Numbered from the stretch's first letter, positions 50,819-59,437 are shown. The stretch: DNA of 64,000 nucleotides from Nocardioides pinisoli (GCF_024199985.1 NZ_JANARS010000004.1:124001-188000); one strand, 5' to 3'. Made by a program: numbers and translations. Notes: generated by a model from the sequence alone, not told the origin.

Positions 50819-52414
50819 ATGCGCAGACTCGTCACCACCGCCGTGGCCATCGCACTGGTGGGCGGGGCGCTCGGCGCACCGGCCGTCGCTGCCGACACCG
50901 ACCGTCCGGGCGTGCCCGGCTCCTTCCCCGGATCGGCCGGGGTCCTCGACCCCGCCGACCTGCTCGAGCTCACCCCCGAGCCGGCCCTGCCGGTGCTCGA
51001 GGAGCAGCTCGAGCCGACCGCCGACGAGACCCTCGCGACCGCGCGCCGCGTCCTCGCGGGTGACGCCCGGCCCACCGACCCGTCCGCGACGCTCGTCCTG
51101 CGCGACCTGTGGATGAAGCGGTCCCAGCTCAGGGGCGCCGAGCGGCGCCAGGCGGACGCGCTCCTCGCCCGTCCCACCGACGGCGTGACCGACGAGCAGG
51201 GGTTCGGCTACACCGTCGCCGAGGCGCCGCCGCTGTGCAACACGCGTCTGTGCGTGCACTACGTGCCGACCGGCCCCGACGCCCCGCCGTCGCCGGACTG
51301 GCCCGCGACCAACCTCGCGGTGATGGACTCGGTGTGGACCACGATCGTCGACCAGATGGGCTACCGGGCGCCGGTGCGTGACGGCTCGCAGGGCGGCAAC
51401 CCGCTCTTCGACGTCTACCTCAAGGACCTCGGCGGCGACCTCTACGGCTTCTGCGCCGGCGAGAAGCAGGCCAAGAAGCGCACCGCCTCCGGCTACTGCG
51501 TGCTCGACAACGACTTCGCCGCCGCGCAGTTCCCCAACGGCACGCCCCAGGACAACCTCGTCGTGACCGCCGGCCACGAGTTCTTCCACGCCGTCCAGTA
51601 CGCCTACGACTACGCCGAGGACCCGTGGATGATGGAGTCCACGGCCACCTGGATGGAGGAGCGGATCGCGACCACGGTCAACGACAACCGCCAGTACCTC
51701 CCGGTCAGCCAGATCTACGCGCCCAACATCCCGCTCGACGCCTTCAGCCGCACCAACGGGTTCCAGTACGGCAACTGGGTCTTCTGGGAGTACCTCACCT
51801 CCCGCTACGGCAACGGCCTGGTGCTGAAGACGTGGAAGCAGGCCGGCACCCTCAAGAAGGACGGCGGCAAGAGCAGCCTCCCGGCCCTGCAGAAGGTGCT
51901 CAGGCGCAAGGGTGGCCTCCACAAGAACTACGCCCAGTTCGCCGCCGGCAACCTCACCCCGGCCGCCAACTTCCCCGAGGGCGCCGAGTACGCCGGCCCC
52001 AAGGTCCGTGGCGCCAAGCTGCTGAGCAAGAAGAAGCGCGGCAAGCGGTTCGGCACCAAGATCAACCACCTCGCGTCCGCGTCCTACGTCTACGGCCCCG
52101 GCGACGGCCTCGACAAGCGGAAGTGGAAGCTGAGCCTGAAGGTCTCCGGCCCCTCCAAGCGCACCTCGCCGGCCGCCGTGGTGGTCGTCCACCAGCTCGA
52201 CGGCAAGCGCAAGGTCAAGATGGTCCGCCTCAACCGCGGCGGCGACGGCCGGATCAAGGTTCCCTTCGACAACCGCAAGGTCGGCGCCGTGTCGGTGACC
52301 CTGGTCAACGGCTCCACGCGCTACCGGTGCAACCGCGAGACCCTGCTCGCCTGCGGCGGCAAGCCCCTCGACGACCGGCTGCGGTTCGCCGTCAAGGGGC
52401 GCGTCACCAAGTGA
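50819..52414 (+). CDS. secreted MXAN_6640-like zinc metalloprotease
   Basis: 531 residues from ATG 50819 (GAGGGGAACC upstream). Signal peptide MRRLVTTAVAIALVGGALGAPAVAA. A propeptide-like segment (about 30-130) is followed by a catalytic domain with the zinc motif HEFFH (253-257) in TAGHEFFHAVQYAYD. MMESTATWMEER follows with the third-ligand Glu/Met-turn context. The C-terminal ~170 residues are Lys-rich with a beta-type wall/binding domain. It should cleave extracellular proteins. Monocistronic, convergent with the TetR gene. Confidence 0.85.
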   Translation: MRRLVTTAVAIALVGGALGAPAVAADTDRPGVPGSFPGSAGVLDPADLLELTPEPALPVLEEQLEPTADETLATARRVLAGDARPTDPSATLVLRDLWMKRSQLRGAERRQADALLARPTDGVTDEQGFGYTVAEAPPLCNTRLCVHYVPTGPDAPPSPDWPATNLAVMDSVWTTIVDQMGYRAPVRDGSQGGNPLFDVYLKDLGGDLYGFCAGEKQAKKRTASGYCVLDNDFAAAQFPNGTPQDNLVVTAGHEFFHAVQYAYDYAEDPWMMESTATWMEERIATTVNDNRQYLPVSQIYAPNIPLDAFSRTNGFQYGNWVFWEYLTSRYGNGLVLKTWKQAGTLKKDGGKSSLPALQKVLRRKGGLHKNYAQFAAGNLTPAANFPEGAEYAGPKVRGAKLLSKKKRGKRFGTKINHLASASYVYGPGDGLDKRKWKLSLKVSGPSKRTSPAAVVVVHQLDGKRKVKMVRLNRGGDGRIKVPFDNRKVGAVSVTLVNGSTRYRCNRETLLACGGKPLDDRLRFAVKGRVTK

Positions 52415-52429
52415 CGCGGCACCCGCGGC

Positions 52430-53038
52430 TCAGGAGCTGATCCGCAGCAGGGCGTGGAGCGCGGCGACGCACTCCCCGACCAGCTGCGACAAGGAGACCG
52501 GGCGTTCGCCGGTCGGCACTGCCGACCAGGTGAGCGCCCGGTCCTCTGTGTAGGCCCACCACGCCCGTACGACGTCGCGCCGGGCCTCCGGCACGTCCAG
52601 CGCCGCCATCACGCGCTGGGTGCTGCCGTCGCGGACCGAGTCCATGACCTCGCTGACCCGGGGGTCGGCGACGCCGTGGCGGTGGACGAGCGCGAGGTAG
52701 AACCCACGGCGGCGCTCGATCTGCTCGACCATCAGCCGCGTCGTCATCTCGACCTGCCCATCGCCCGGGAGGTCGTCGTCGGGCGCGGTGGTGCGCAGGA
52801 TGCGCCGGCCGGCCGCCGCGATGCAGGCGAGGTAGAAGTCGGTCTTGGTCGGGAAGTAGTGGAACAGCAGGCCGCGCGAGATGCCGGCCTCGGTGGCGAT
52901 GTCGTCCATCGACAGGTCCTGGATCGGCGTCTCGACGATCTTGGCGAGACCGATGGCGACGAGCTGGCGTCGCCGCTCGTCCGCGCTGAGGCGACGGCGT
53001 ACGGCCGGGGCTGGGGCGGTCACCTCGGCGTCGGGCAT
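52430..53038 (-). CDS. TetR-family transcriptional repressor of the acyl-CoA operon
   Basis: 202 residues from ATG 53038; a 4-codon longer form starts at 53050 but that ATG lies within the palindrome. HTH: LSADERRRQLVAIGLAKIVETPIQDLSMDDIATEAGISRGLLFHYFPTKTDFYLACI (about 17-75), followed by a helical ligand domain. The divergent operon 53079-57599 begins 40 bp away across a perfect 19-bp palindrome, so it most likely represses both itself and that operon and is relieved by an acyl-CoA-type ligand. Confidence 0.92.
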   Translation of the reverse strand: MPDAEVTAPAPAVRRRLSADERRRQLVAIGLAKIVETPIQDLSMDDIATEAGISRGLLFHYFPTKTDFYLACIAAAGRRILRTTAPDDDLPGDGQVEMTTRLMVEQIERRRGFYLALVHRHGVADPRVSEVMDSVRDGSTQRVMAALDVPEARRDVVRAWWAYTEDRALTWSAVPTGERPVSLSQLVGECVAALHALLRISS

Positions 53039-53040
53039 GC

Positions 53041-53059
53041 TGTTGAGCATTGCTCAACA
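53041..53059. promoter_or_regulatory. TetR operator (perfect palindrome)
   Basis: TGTTGAGCA-T-TGCTCAACA, a perfect 9+1+9 inverted repeat in the 40-bp gap between the divergent tetR and acyl-CoA dehydrogenase genes. Its size and symmetry fit a TetR dimer site. Confidence 0.85.
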
Positions 53060-53078
53060 GTGTGCGAAGGTCAACGTC

Positions 53079-54332
53079 ATGGACTTCTCCCTCTCCCCGC
53101 GCGCCGCCGACCTCCAGGTGCGCGTGCGCGCGTTCGTCGCCGACGAGATCGAGCCCATCGAGGCCGAGGCACACCAGCGGATCACCCGGCTGCGCGAGTC
53201 CGGCGGTGACAGCTGGACGCCCGACCCCGTGATCGCCGAGCTGCAGGCCAAGGCGCGCGCCCAGGGGTTGTGGAACCTCTTCCTCCCGGCGGCGCACGCC
53301 GGGCGCTACGCCGCGGACTTCGGCACCGACGGCGGTGAGGGGCTCAGCAACGTCGACTACGCCCCCGTGGCCGAGGCGATGGGGCGCTCCTTCCTCGCCC
53401 CGCTGGTCTTCAACTCCAACGCGCCCGACACCGGCAACATGGAGGTGCTGCTCAAGTACGGCACCGACGAGCAGCGCGAGCAGTGGCTCGAGCCGCTGCT
53501 GCGCGCGGAGATCCGCAGCGCCTTCTGCATGACCGAGCCCGACGTGGCGTCCTCCGACGCGACCAACATGGCCGCGACCGCGCGGGTCGAGGGCGACGAG
53601 GTCGTCATCAACGGCCGCAAGTGGTGGTCGACCGGGATCGGCAACCCCGACTGCAAGATCCTGGTCTTCATGGGCCTCTCCGACCCCGAGGCCGACCGCC
53701 ACTCGCGTCACACCATGGTGCTCGTGCCGCGCGACACCCCGGGCGTGAAGGTCGAGCGGATGCTCACCACGATGGGCTACTACGACGAGCCGCTCGGCCA
53801 CGGCGAGGTGTCCTTCGACGACGTGCGGGTGCCGGCGTCCAACATCCTGCTCGGCCCGGGCCGCGCCTTCGAGATCGCCCAGGGCCGCCTCGGCCCCGGT
53901 CGCGTCCACCACTGCATGAGGGCGGTCGGCCTGGCCGAGCGCGCACTCGAGCTGGCCTGCGCGCGCGCCACGCAGCGCACCGCCTTCGGCAAGCCGATCG
54001 CCAACCTCGGCGGCAACCGCGAGCGCATCGCGGACGCCCGGATCGCGATCAACCGGTCGCGCCTGCTGGTGATGCACGCGGCCTGGCTGCTCGACCAGGG
54101 GATGAGCCGCGAGGCCTACTCCGCGGTGAGCGAGATCAAGGTGGAGGTGCCCAACATGGCCCTCGACGTCATCGACATGGCGATCCAGCTGCACGGCGGC
54201 GCCGGGGTGTCCGACGACTTCCCGCTCGCGGCCGCCTGGGTCGGCGCGCGCACCCTGCGGCTGGCCGACGGGCCCGACGAGGTGCACCGCAACGTCGTGG
54301 CGAAGATCGAGCTCGGGAAGCACACCGCATGA
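53079..54332 (+). CDS. acyl-CoA dehydrogenase (ACAD10/11, LvaC-like)
   Basis: 417 residues from ATG 53079 with GAAGG upstream. FAD motifs: SAFCMTEPDVASSDATNMAATARVEGDEVVINGRKWWSTG (about 147-187), GRVHHCMRAVGLAERALELACARATQRTAFG (about 270-300) and IQLHGGAGVSDDFPLAAAW (about 369-388). The long ACAD form with this start (LSPRAADLQVRVRAFVADEIEPIE) is the one that associates with aminoglycoside-phosphotransferase-like kinases. Likely processes a phosphorylated 4-hydroxyacyl-CoA. The first gene of an operon; overlaps the next by 4 bp. Confidence 0.92.
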   Translation: MDFSLSPRAADLQVRVRAFVADEIEPIEAEAHQRITRLRESGGDSWTPDPVIAELQAKARAQGLWNLFLPAAHAGRYAADFGTDGGEGLSNVDYAPVAEAMGRSFLAPLVFNSNAPDTGNMEVLLKYGTDEQREQWLEPLLRAEIRSAFCMTEPDVASSDATNMAATARVEGDEVVINGRKWWSTGIGNPDCKILVFMGLSDPEADRHSRHTMVLVPRDTPGVKVERMLTTMGYYDEPLGHGEVSFDDVRVPASNILLGPGRAFEIAQGRLGPGRVHHCMRAVGLAERALELACARATQRTAFGKPIANLGGNRERIADARIAINRSRLLVMHAAWLLDQGMSREAYSAVSEIKVEVPNMALDVIDMAIQLHGGAGVSDDFPLAAAWVGARTLRLADGPDEVHRNVVAKIELGKHTA

Positions 54333-55102
54333 ACCGCGTGCTGGTCACCGGGGCGGCCTCCGGACTCGGCGCCGCGCTGGTCGCCGCCTTCCGTGAGCGC
54401 GGCGACGACGTGCTCGCCACCGACCGCGTCGCCGCCCCCGGCGTCGACCTCGTCCTCGACATCACCTCCGACGACGACTGGGAGGCGGCGGTGGACGCCG
54501 TCCGCGCGCGCTGGGGCGGCCTCGACGTGCTCGTCAACAACGCCGGTGTCGCCGGCGGCGGACGGGTGGACCGCTGCACGATCGAGGAGTGGCAGTGGAT
54601 CACCGAGATCAACCTCTTCGGGCTGGTCCGCGGCACCAAGGCGTTCGTCCCGATGCTCAAGGAGCAGGGCGCCGGGCACCTGGTCAACGTCGCCTCCCTC
54701 GCCGGCCTCGTCCACCCGGGCGGCATGGGCTCCTACAACGCGACGAAGGCCGCCGTGGTGGCGTTCACCGAGACGTGCGGCCACGAGCTGGCGTCGTACG
54801 GCATCCGGGCGAGCGTGGTGTGCCCGTCCTACTTCCGCACCAACCTGATGGACTCCATGCAGGGCAGCGACGAGCTCGTGGGCCGGGTCGTGGGCGGCCT
54901 GGTCGAGCGTTCGCGCACCACGGCCGAGGAGATCGCGGCCGCGGTGCTCGCCGGCATCGACGCCGGTGACGACGTGATCGTGCCCGACGAGGCGGCCCGG
55001 CAGGCCTACTTCCTCAAGTGGGCCGACCGGCCGGCCTACGACGCCGTGATGCGCGACCAGGCGGCCAAGCTCCAGGCGGCGGACGCGGGAGGGACGGCGT
55101 GA
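54329..55102 (+). CDS. short-chain dehydrogenase/reductase of the lva-like operon
   Basis: 257 residues, classical SDR: TGAASGLG (about 7-14), NNAGVAGG (about 72-79), catalytic Ser in NVASLAG and YNATK (Tyr/Lys about 138-142). A candidate LvaD equivalent, which interconverts 4-oxoacyl-CoA and 4-hydroxyacyl-CoA; the substrate is an inference from neighbours. ATG overlaps the dehydrogenase stop and the GTG of the kinase overlaps its own stop. Confidence 0.88.
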   Translation: MNRVLVTGAASGLGAALVAAFRERGDDVLATDRVAAPGVDLVLDITSDDDWEAAVDAVRARWGGLDVLVNNAGVAGGGRVDRCTIEEWQWITEINLFGLVRGTKAFVPMLKEQGAGHLVNVASLAGLVHPGGMGSYNATKAAVVAFTETCGHELASYGIRASVVCPSYFRTNLMDSMQGSDELVGRVVGGLVERSRTTAEEIAAAVLAGIDAGDDVIVPDEAARQAYFLKWADRPAYDAVMRDQAAKLQAADAGGTA

Positions 55103-56181
55103 GCGCCGTGCCGGGCGCACGCGAGGTGCGCGAGGAGGACGCCTTCGACGTCGCCCGCGTGGCCGCCTGGCTGCGCGAGCACGCCGCGAGCTCCGACGGC
55201 CTCGACGGGGAGCCGGAGGTCAAGCAGTTCACCGGCGGCGCCTCCAACCTCACCTACCTGCTGCGCTACCCCTCGGGCCGCGACCTGATCGTCCGCCGCG
55301 CGCCGGCGGGCACCAAGGCCAGGGGTGCGCACGACATGCGCCGCGAGTACGTCATCCAGTCGGCGCTCGCGCCGGTCTTCGACCACGTGGCGACGATGGT
55401 CGCCTTCTGCGACGACCCCGACGTCATCGGCGGCGACTTCTACGCCATGGACCGCATCCCCGGCGTGATCCCGCGCAGCGAGTGGCCCAGCGACGTACCC
55501 CTCTCCCCCGAGCAGGCACGCGCGCTGTGCCTCGACGCCGTCGACGTGCTCGCCGAGCTGCACCGCATCGACCCGGAGGCGGCCGGGCTCGCCGACCTCG
55601 GCAAGGGTCGTGGCTACGTCCGCCGCCAGGTCGACGGCTGGTCGACGCGCTACCGCAACGCCCGCACCGACGACGTGCCCGACCTCGAGTCGGTGATGGC
55701 GTGGCTCGACGCCCACCAGCCCGACGACGTGGCCACCTGCGTCATCCACAACGACTTCAAGCTCGACAACCTCGTGCTCGCCGAGGACGACGTGACGCGC
55801 GTCGTCGGCGTGCTCGACTGGGAGATGGCGACCCTCGGCGACCCGCTGATGGACCTCGCCGGGTCGATGGCCTACTGGGTGCAGGCCGACGACGACGAGG
55901 AGTTCCAGATGATGCGGCGGGTGCCCACGCACCTGCCCGGGATGCTGACCCGCGACGAGTTCGTGGCGGCGTACGCCGAGCGCACCGGCCGGTCGGTGAC
56001 CCCGGAGCAGTGGCGCTTCTACGAGGTCTTCGGGCTCTTCCGGATGGCGGTGATCGCCCAGCAGATCTACTACCGCTTCTTCCACGGCCAGACGACCAAC
56101 GAGATGTACGCGCTCTTCGGACCCGCCGTGCAGATCATCGGTCGGCGCCTCGACGGGCTGATCGCCGAGCCCGGCGCGTGA
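55099..56181 (+). CDS. APH-type phosphotransferase (ACAD10/11 kinase, LvaA-like)
   Basis: 360 residues from GTG 55099. Aminoglycoside-phosphotransferase fold: VKQFTGGASNLTYLLRYPSGRDLIVRRAPAG (ATP lobe), catalytic loop CVIHNDFKLDNLVL (HND in place of HGD) and metal motif GVLDWEMATLGDPLMDLA. It matches the kinase half of mammalian ACAD10/11 and bacterial LvaA, which phosphorylate the hydroxyl of 4-hydroxyacyl-CoA. That is a better fit here than antibiotic resistance because an acyl-CoA dehydrogenase and two SDRs share the operon. Confidence 0.88.
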   Translation: MSAVPGAREVREEDAFDVARVAAWLREHAASSDGLDGEPEVKQFTGGASNLTYLLRYPSGRDLIVRRAPAGTKARGAHDMRREYVIQSALAPVFDHVATMVAFCDDPDVIGGDFYAMDRIPGVIPRSEWPSDVPLSPEQARALCLDAVDVLAELHRIDPEAAGLADLGKGRGYVRRQVDGWSTRYRNARTDDVPDLESVMAWLDAHQPDDVATCVIHNDFKLDNLVLAEDDVTRVVGVLDWEMATLGDPLMDLAGSMAYWVQADDDEEFQMMRRVPTHLPGMLTRDEFVAAYAERTGRSVTPEQWRFYEVFGLFRMAVIAQQIYYRFFHGQTTNEMYALFGPAVQIIGRRLDGLIAEPGA

Positions 56182-56846
56182 GCCGCATCCTCCTCGTGCG
56201 GCACGGGCAGGCCTCGTTCGGCGCCGCGGACTACGACCACCTCTCCCCCACCGGCCGGGAGCAGTCGCGCGTGCTCGGTGCCGCCCTCGCCGCGCGGGGC
56301 GTCACCGCCGACCTGGTCGTCACCGGCCGGATGCGGCGCCACGCCCAGACGGCCGAGGGAGTGCTGGAGGGCGCGGGCTGGACGACCTCCGTCGACGTCG
56401 ATCCCGGGTGGGACGAGTTCGACCACCTCCAGGTGCTCGCCGTCCACGACCAGCCGACCACGGTCGAGGGCGAGTCGGAGAAGGCCGCGTTCCAGCGGTG
56501 GTTCGAGGAGGCGACGCGGCGCTGGACGTCGGGCCACCACGACGAGGCATACGACGAGTCCTTCGCCGCCTTCACCGCGCGGGTGGGAGCGGCCCTCGCC
56601 CGGCTCGCGGAGGCCCTGCCCCGCAGCGGCACGGCCGTGGTGCTGACCAGTGGCGGACCGGTGGCGTGGGCCGCCGCGTCCCTGCTCGCCGACACCGAAC
56701 GGTCCCGCACCGACCTCTGGCTGCGGCTCAACCCGGTCTCGATCAACACCGGCACGACGACGATCGTGCGCGGCTCCCGCGGCACCACCCTCGTCACCTT
56801 CAACGCCGCCGACCACCTCTCCCCCGACCTGATCACCTACCGCTAG
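56178..56846 (+). CDS. histidine phosphatase family protein
   Basis: 222 residues from GTG 56178, overlapping the kinase stop. The catalytic RHG is in RILLVRHGQASFGAADYDHLSPTGREQSRVLG (about 3-35), the second Arg in VTGRMRRHAQTAEG, and the second His would be expected near VVLTSGGPVAW, where the sequence has SGG rather than the usual SHG. That missing His is a notable departure and may mean altered or lost phosphatase activity. Its tight placement beside a kinase is suggestive of a linked step. Confidence 0.85.
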   Translation: MSRILLVRHGQASFGAADYDHLSPTGREQSRVLGAALAARGVTADLVVTGRMRRHAQTAEGVLEGAGWTTSVDVDPGWDEFDHLQVLAVHDQPTTVEGESEKAAFQRWFEEATRRWTSGHHDEAYDESFAAFTARVGAALARLAEALPRSGTAVVLTSGGPVAWAAASLLADTERSRTDLWLRLNPVSINTGTTTIVRGSRGTTLVTFNAADHLSPDLITYR

Positions 56847-56855
56847 GACTCCCCC

Positions 56856-57599
56856 ATGCCGACGACCCTCATCACCGGCGCCAGCAGCGGGCTCGGCGCC
56901 GAGATGGCCCGCCAGCTCGCCGCGCGCGGCCACGACCTCGCGCTGTGCGCACGTCGTACGGACCGCCTCGCCGAGCTCGCCACCGAGATCACCACCGCCC
57001 ACCCCGGGCGCCGTGTGGTGGTCAAGGCGCTCGACGTCACCGACCACGACGCCGTCTTCCGGGTCTTCGAGGAGTTCCGCGACGAGCTCGGCGGGATCGA
57101 CCGCGTCGTCGTCAACGCCGGCCTCGGCAAGGGCCAGCCGCTCGGCACCGGGCGCTTCGACGCCAACCGCGAGACCGCGGAGACCAACGTCATCGGGGCG
57201 CTCGCCCAGACCGAGGCGGCGGCCACGATCTTCCGCGCCCAGGGTGCGGGGCACCTCGTGATGGTCTCGTCGTTCTCCGCGCTGCGCGGGATGCCCAAGA
57301 ACATCACGACGTACGCCGCCACCAAGGCCGCGGTCGCCCACCTCGCCGAGGGCTTCCGCGCCGACGTGCACGGCACGCCGATCAAGGTCACCGTGCTCTA
57401 CCCCGGCTACATCGTCTCCGAGATGTCCGGCACCTCGGCCAGGACGCCGCTGATGGCCTCCACCGAGAAGGGCGTGCGCGCGATGGTCGAGGCCATCGAG
57501 AAGGAGAAGAAGTCGGCCATCGTCCCGGCCTGGCCCTGGGTGCCCCTGGGCTTCGTCGTCAAGCGCGTGCCGGCGGGGCTGCTGCGCCGGATGAGCTGA
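56856..57599 (+). CDS. short-chain dehydrogenase/reductase, last gene of the operon
   Basis: 247 residues. TGASSGLG (about 7-14), VVNAGLG (about 86-92), VSSFSALRG with catalytic Ser and YAATK (about 151-155). Longer C-terminal tail with a hydrophobic PAWPWVPLGFVVKRVPAG, perhaps membrane-associating, as in other SDR family proteins of this length. Nine bp after the phosphatase, so the last gene of the TetR-controlled operon. Substrate unknown. Confidence 0.88.
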   Translation: MPTTLITGASSGLGAEMARQLAARGHDLALCARRTDRLAELATEITTAHPGRRVVVKALDVTDHDAVFRVFEEFRDELGGIDRVVVNAGLGKGQPLGTGRFDANRETAETNVIGALAQTEAAATIFRAQGAGHLVMVSSFSALRGMPKNITTYAATKAAVAHLAEGFRADVHGTPIKVTVLYPGYIVSEMSGTSARTPLMASTEKGVRAMVEAIEKEKKSAIVPAWPWVPLGFVVKRVPAGLLRRMS

Positions 57600-57691
57600 G
57601 GGGCCCGTCCGACGGACCGAGCGAACGGGTGCATCGTGTGCGCCCACCTGGGAACGGGAGGGCAGCCATTCACGAGCGAGGGGACGAGCCC

Positions 57692-58000
57692 ATGAGCAGC
57701 CCGGACGACACGACACCCACACCCACACCTGCATCCGTCGAGCGCGAGTCGACGCCGAACTCGTCCGGCCCCGAGACGGCCGCCGGCGGCATGGGCTCGA
57801 GCAGCGAGCGCGTCGGCCACACGGGCCGCGGCCAGGTGGGCACCGACGGCCTCCGCGACACGTCCCGGGTTGACGCCCCGGACGACGCCCCACCCGAGCA
57901 GTCCCCTGGCGGCGAGGAGCCGCAGCCCGAAGGCGTCGCGCCGAAGGCGGGCTATCCAAGGCTCGACCCCCGGCACGAGGACAAGCCCTACCGCACCTGA
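57692..58000 (+). CDS. small, disordered, acidic hypothetical protein
   Basis: 102 residues from ATG 57692 (GAGGGGAC upstream). Rich in Pro, Thr, Ser, Glu, Asp and Gly with no hydrophobic core, e.g. PDDTTPTPTPASVERES, and GYPRLDPRHEDKPYRT at the end. No family. I trust it mainly because of its ribosome site and because the frame ends cleanly. Probably intrinsically disordered. Confidence 0.6.
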   Translation: MSSPDDTTPTPTPASVERESTPNSSGPETAAGGMGSSSERVGHTGRGQVGTDGLRDTSRVDAPDDAPPEQSPGGEEPQPEGVAPKAGYPRLDPRHEDKPYRT

Positions 58001-58161
58001 GCGGGCTGGACGGCTCCGGGCGGCTCGGCACGGCGGATCGACCGAAAGGACGAGAAGAACCGTGCGATCGGCCAGGTGGTCCGGCTCCTGGGCCGGTGTG
58101 TTCGTCGGCGGGCTCGACGATCGTGGTCCCACCGATCCTCACCACGACAACGGAGCCCACG

Positions 58162-58659
58162 ATGACCGCACCACGACCCGCCGCCATGCTCGATGACCGT
58201 CCGATCCCGGTGGGGGCGAAGCTGGCCGCGGCATGGACGGGCGTCATGTTCCTCTACGCCTACGTCGACATCATCGCCTTCTTCAAGCCCGGCGTGGTCG
58301 ACGGGATCCTCGCCGGCAAGGTCTGGGAGTTCGAGGTCAGCCAGACGCTGCTGACCACCTTCCTCGCGCTCATGGCGATCCCGATCTTCATGGTCGTGCT
58401 GTCGGTGACGCTGCCCGCCCGGGCGAACCGCATCACCAACCTCGTCGTGGCCTCGATCCAGATTCCCTACGCGGCGTTCAACGTCGTGGGCGAGTCGTGG
58501 ACGTACTTCTACGGCCTCGGCGTCGTGCTGGAGGTCATCCTTCTCGTCCTCATCCTGCGCTGCGCCTGGACCTGGCCCCGCACCGCGCCGTCGGCGACCA
58601 CGGCGAGCATGGCGCCCGTCGTGACCAGCCCGGGCCGTGGAACCGTCCGCGCCCGGTAG
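58162..58659 (+). CDS. DUF6326-like membrane protein
   Basis: 165 residues from ATG 58162. Four hydrophobic segments: KLAAAWTGVMFLYAYVDIIAFF, LLTTFLALMAIPIFMVVLSVTL, ITNLVVASIQIPYAAFNVV and YFYGLGVVLEVILLVLILRCAW. The pattern of LYAYVDIIAFFKPG, PARANRITNLV and ESWTYFYGLG recalls the DUF6326 family. Function unknown. Convergent with the next gene. Confidence 0.78.
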   Translation: MTAPRPAAMLDDRPIPVGAKLAAAWTGVMFLYAYVDIIAFFKPGVVDGILAGKVWEFEVSQTLLTTFLALMAIPIFMVVLSVTLPARANRITNLVVASIQIPYAAFNVVGESWTYFYGLGVVLEVILLVLILRCAWTWPRTAPSATTASMAPVVTSPGRGTVRAR

Positions 58660-58759
58660 CGCCCGTGAGCCGACGCGGGCTGCGCATCGCACCTGTTCCG
58701 GTTCGGGCACAAGCGGCACTTCCTCCGGCTGCGGCGGCCCGGGCCCCGGTGGCGGCCAG

Positions 58760-59260
58760 TCACCCCGTCCGCGGCGTGCCGCGGGGCCGGGTCTGCGCCA
58801 TCACCACGATCACGAGCAGCAGGAGCAGCGCGGAGACCGGCGCCCAGAGCGTCCGCTCCGACGAGCTGCGGGTGACGAGGTTGAGCACGACGCCCACCGC
58901 GGCGTAGACGGTCGCCACCCAGGCCAGCACGGTCGTGGTGCGGCCCCTCCGTGCCAGCGGGCCCCTGCCGGCCCGGCCGAGGACCGCGAGCGCCACCACG
59001 AGGGTGAGCACGCACGACCCCCCGGCCACGACTCGACCCGAGGCGTCGAGCGTGCCGCTCGTGCCGCCCCCTTGGGTGACGTCGCCCCACGGGGCCCCGG
59101 CGGCGACGGCGGCGTGGAAGGCGGCAACCACCGTGAGCAGCGCGGCCGCTGACCACGCGGCCGCGACAGCCGTCTGCGACGCAGTGGCCGACGTGTCCTC
59201 CCCCGCGGTCGGAAGGGCGGCCGCACGCGGTCGTCCCCGGCGTACGGACGGGTCAGTCAT
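58760..59260 (-). CDS. integral membrane protein, unknown function
   Basis: 166 residues from ATG 59260, chosen because the 22-codon leader ORF overlaps exactly there. After a basic start (RRGRPRAAALP) come four hydrophobic helices: VAAAWSAAALLTVVAAFHAAVA, CVLTLVVALAVLG, TTVLAWVATVYAAVGVVLNLV and LWAPVSALLLLLVIVVMAQ. No recognised family. Two other in-frame ATGs (59278, 59290) are possible. Confidence 0.7.
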   Translation of the reverse strand: MTDPSVRRGRPRAAALPTAGEDTSATASQTAVAAAWSAAALLTVVAAFHAAVAAGAPWGDVTQGGGTSGTLDASGRVVAGGSCVLTLVVALAVLGRAGRGPLARRGRTTTVLAWVATVYAAVGVVLNLVTRSSSERTLWAPVSALLLLLVIVVMAQTRPRGTPRTG

Positions 59261-59321
59261 CGAGACGTCCCGAGACATCGAACCGTCCATCCGGCCGCAG
59301 CAGGGGGAGAAGCTCGCTCAC
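59253..59321 (-). CDS. 22-residue leader peptide gene
   Basis: A GTG start at 59321 with an exceptional ribosome site AAGGAGG five bases upstream, and 22 sense codons (MSELLPLLRPDG followed by RFDVSGRLDD) to a TGA at 59255-59253. The stop lies 8 bp past the start of the following membrane protein gene, so translation of the leader could feed re-initiation there. No homologue recognised. The strong site against the weak one of the downstream gene argues that it is translated. Confidence 0.6.
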   Translation of the reverse strand: MSELLPLLRPDGRFDVSGRLDD

Positions 59322-59437
59322 GTCGACCTCCTTGAGTGACAGCAGCTCAGGCTCGCCGACGGACCCGCACGGGAGCAGCCGTCCCCCGAGTCTCGCGCGA
59401 CCGGGCCCGGGACTGCAGGGCCGAAGGGCCCACGTCC

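Noticed and set aside
55099-56181. Aminoglycoside resistance phosphotransferase
   Set aside because: The fold is APH-like, but the operon (acyl-CoA dehydrogenase, two SDRs, TetR) and the catalytic loop point to an acyl-CoA kinase.
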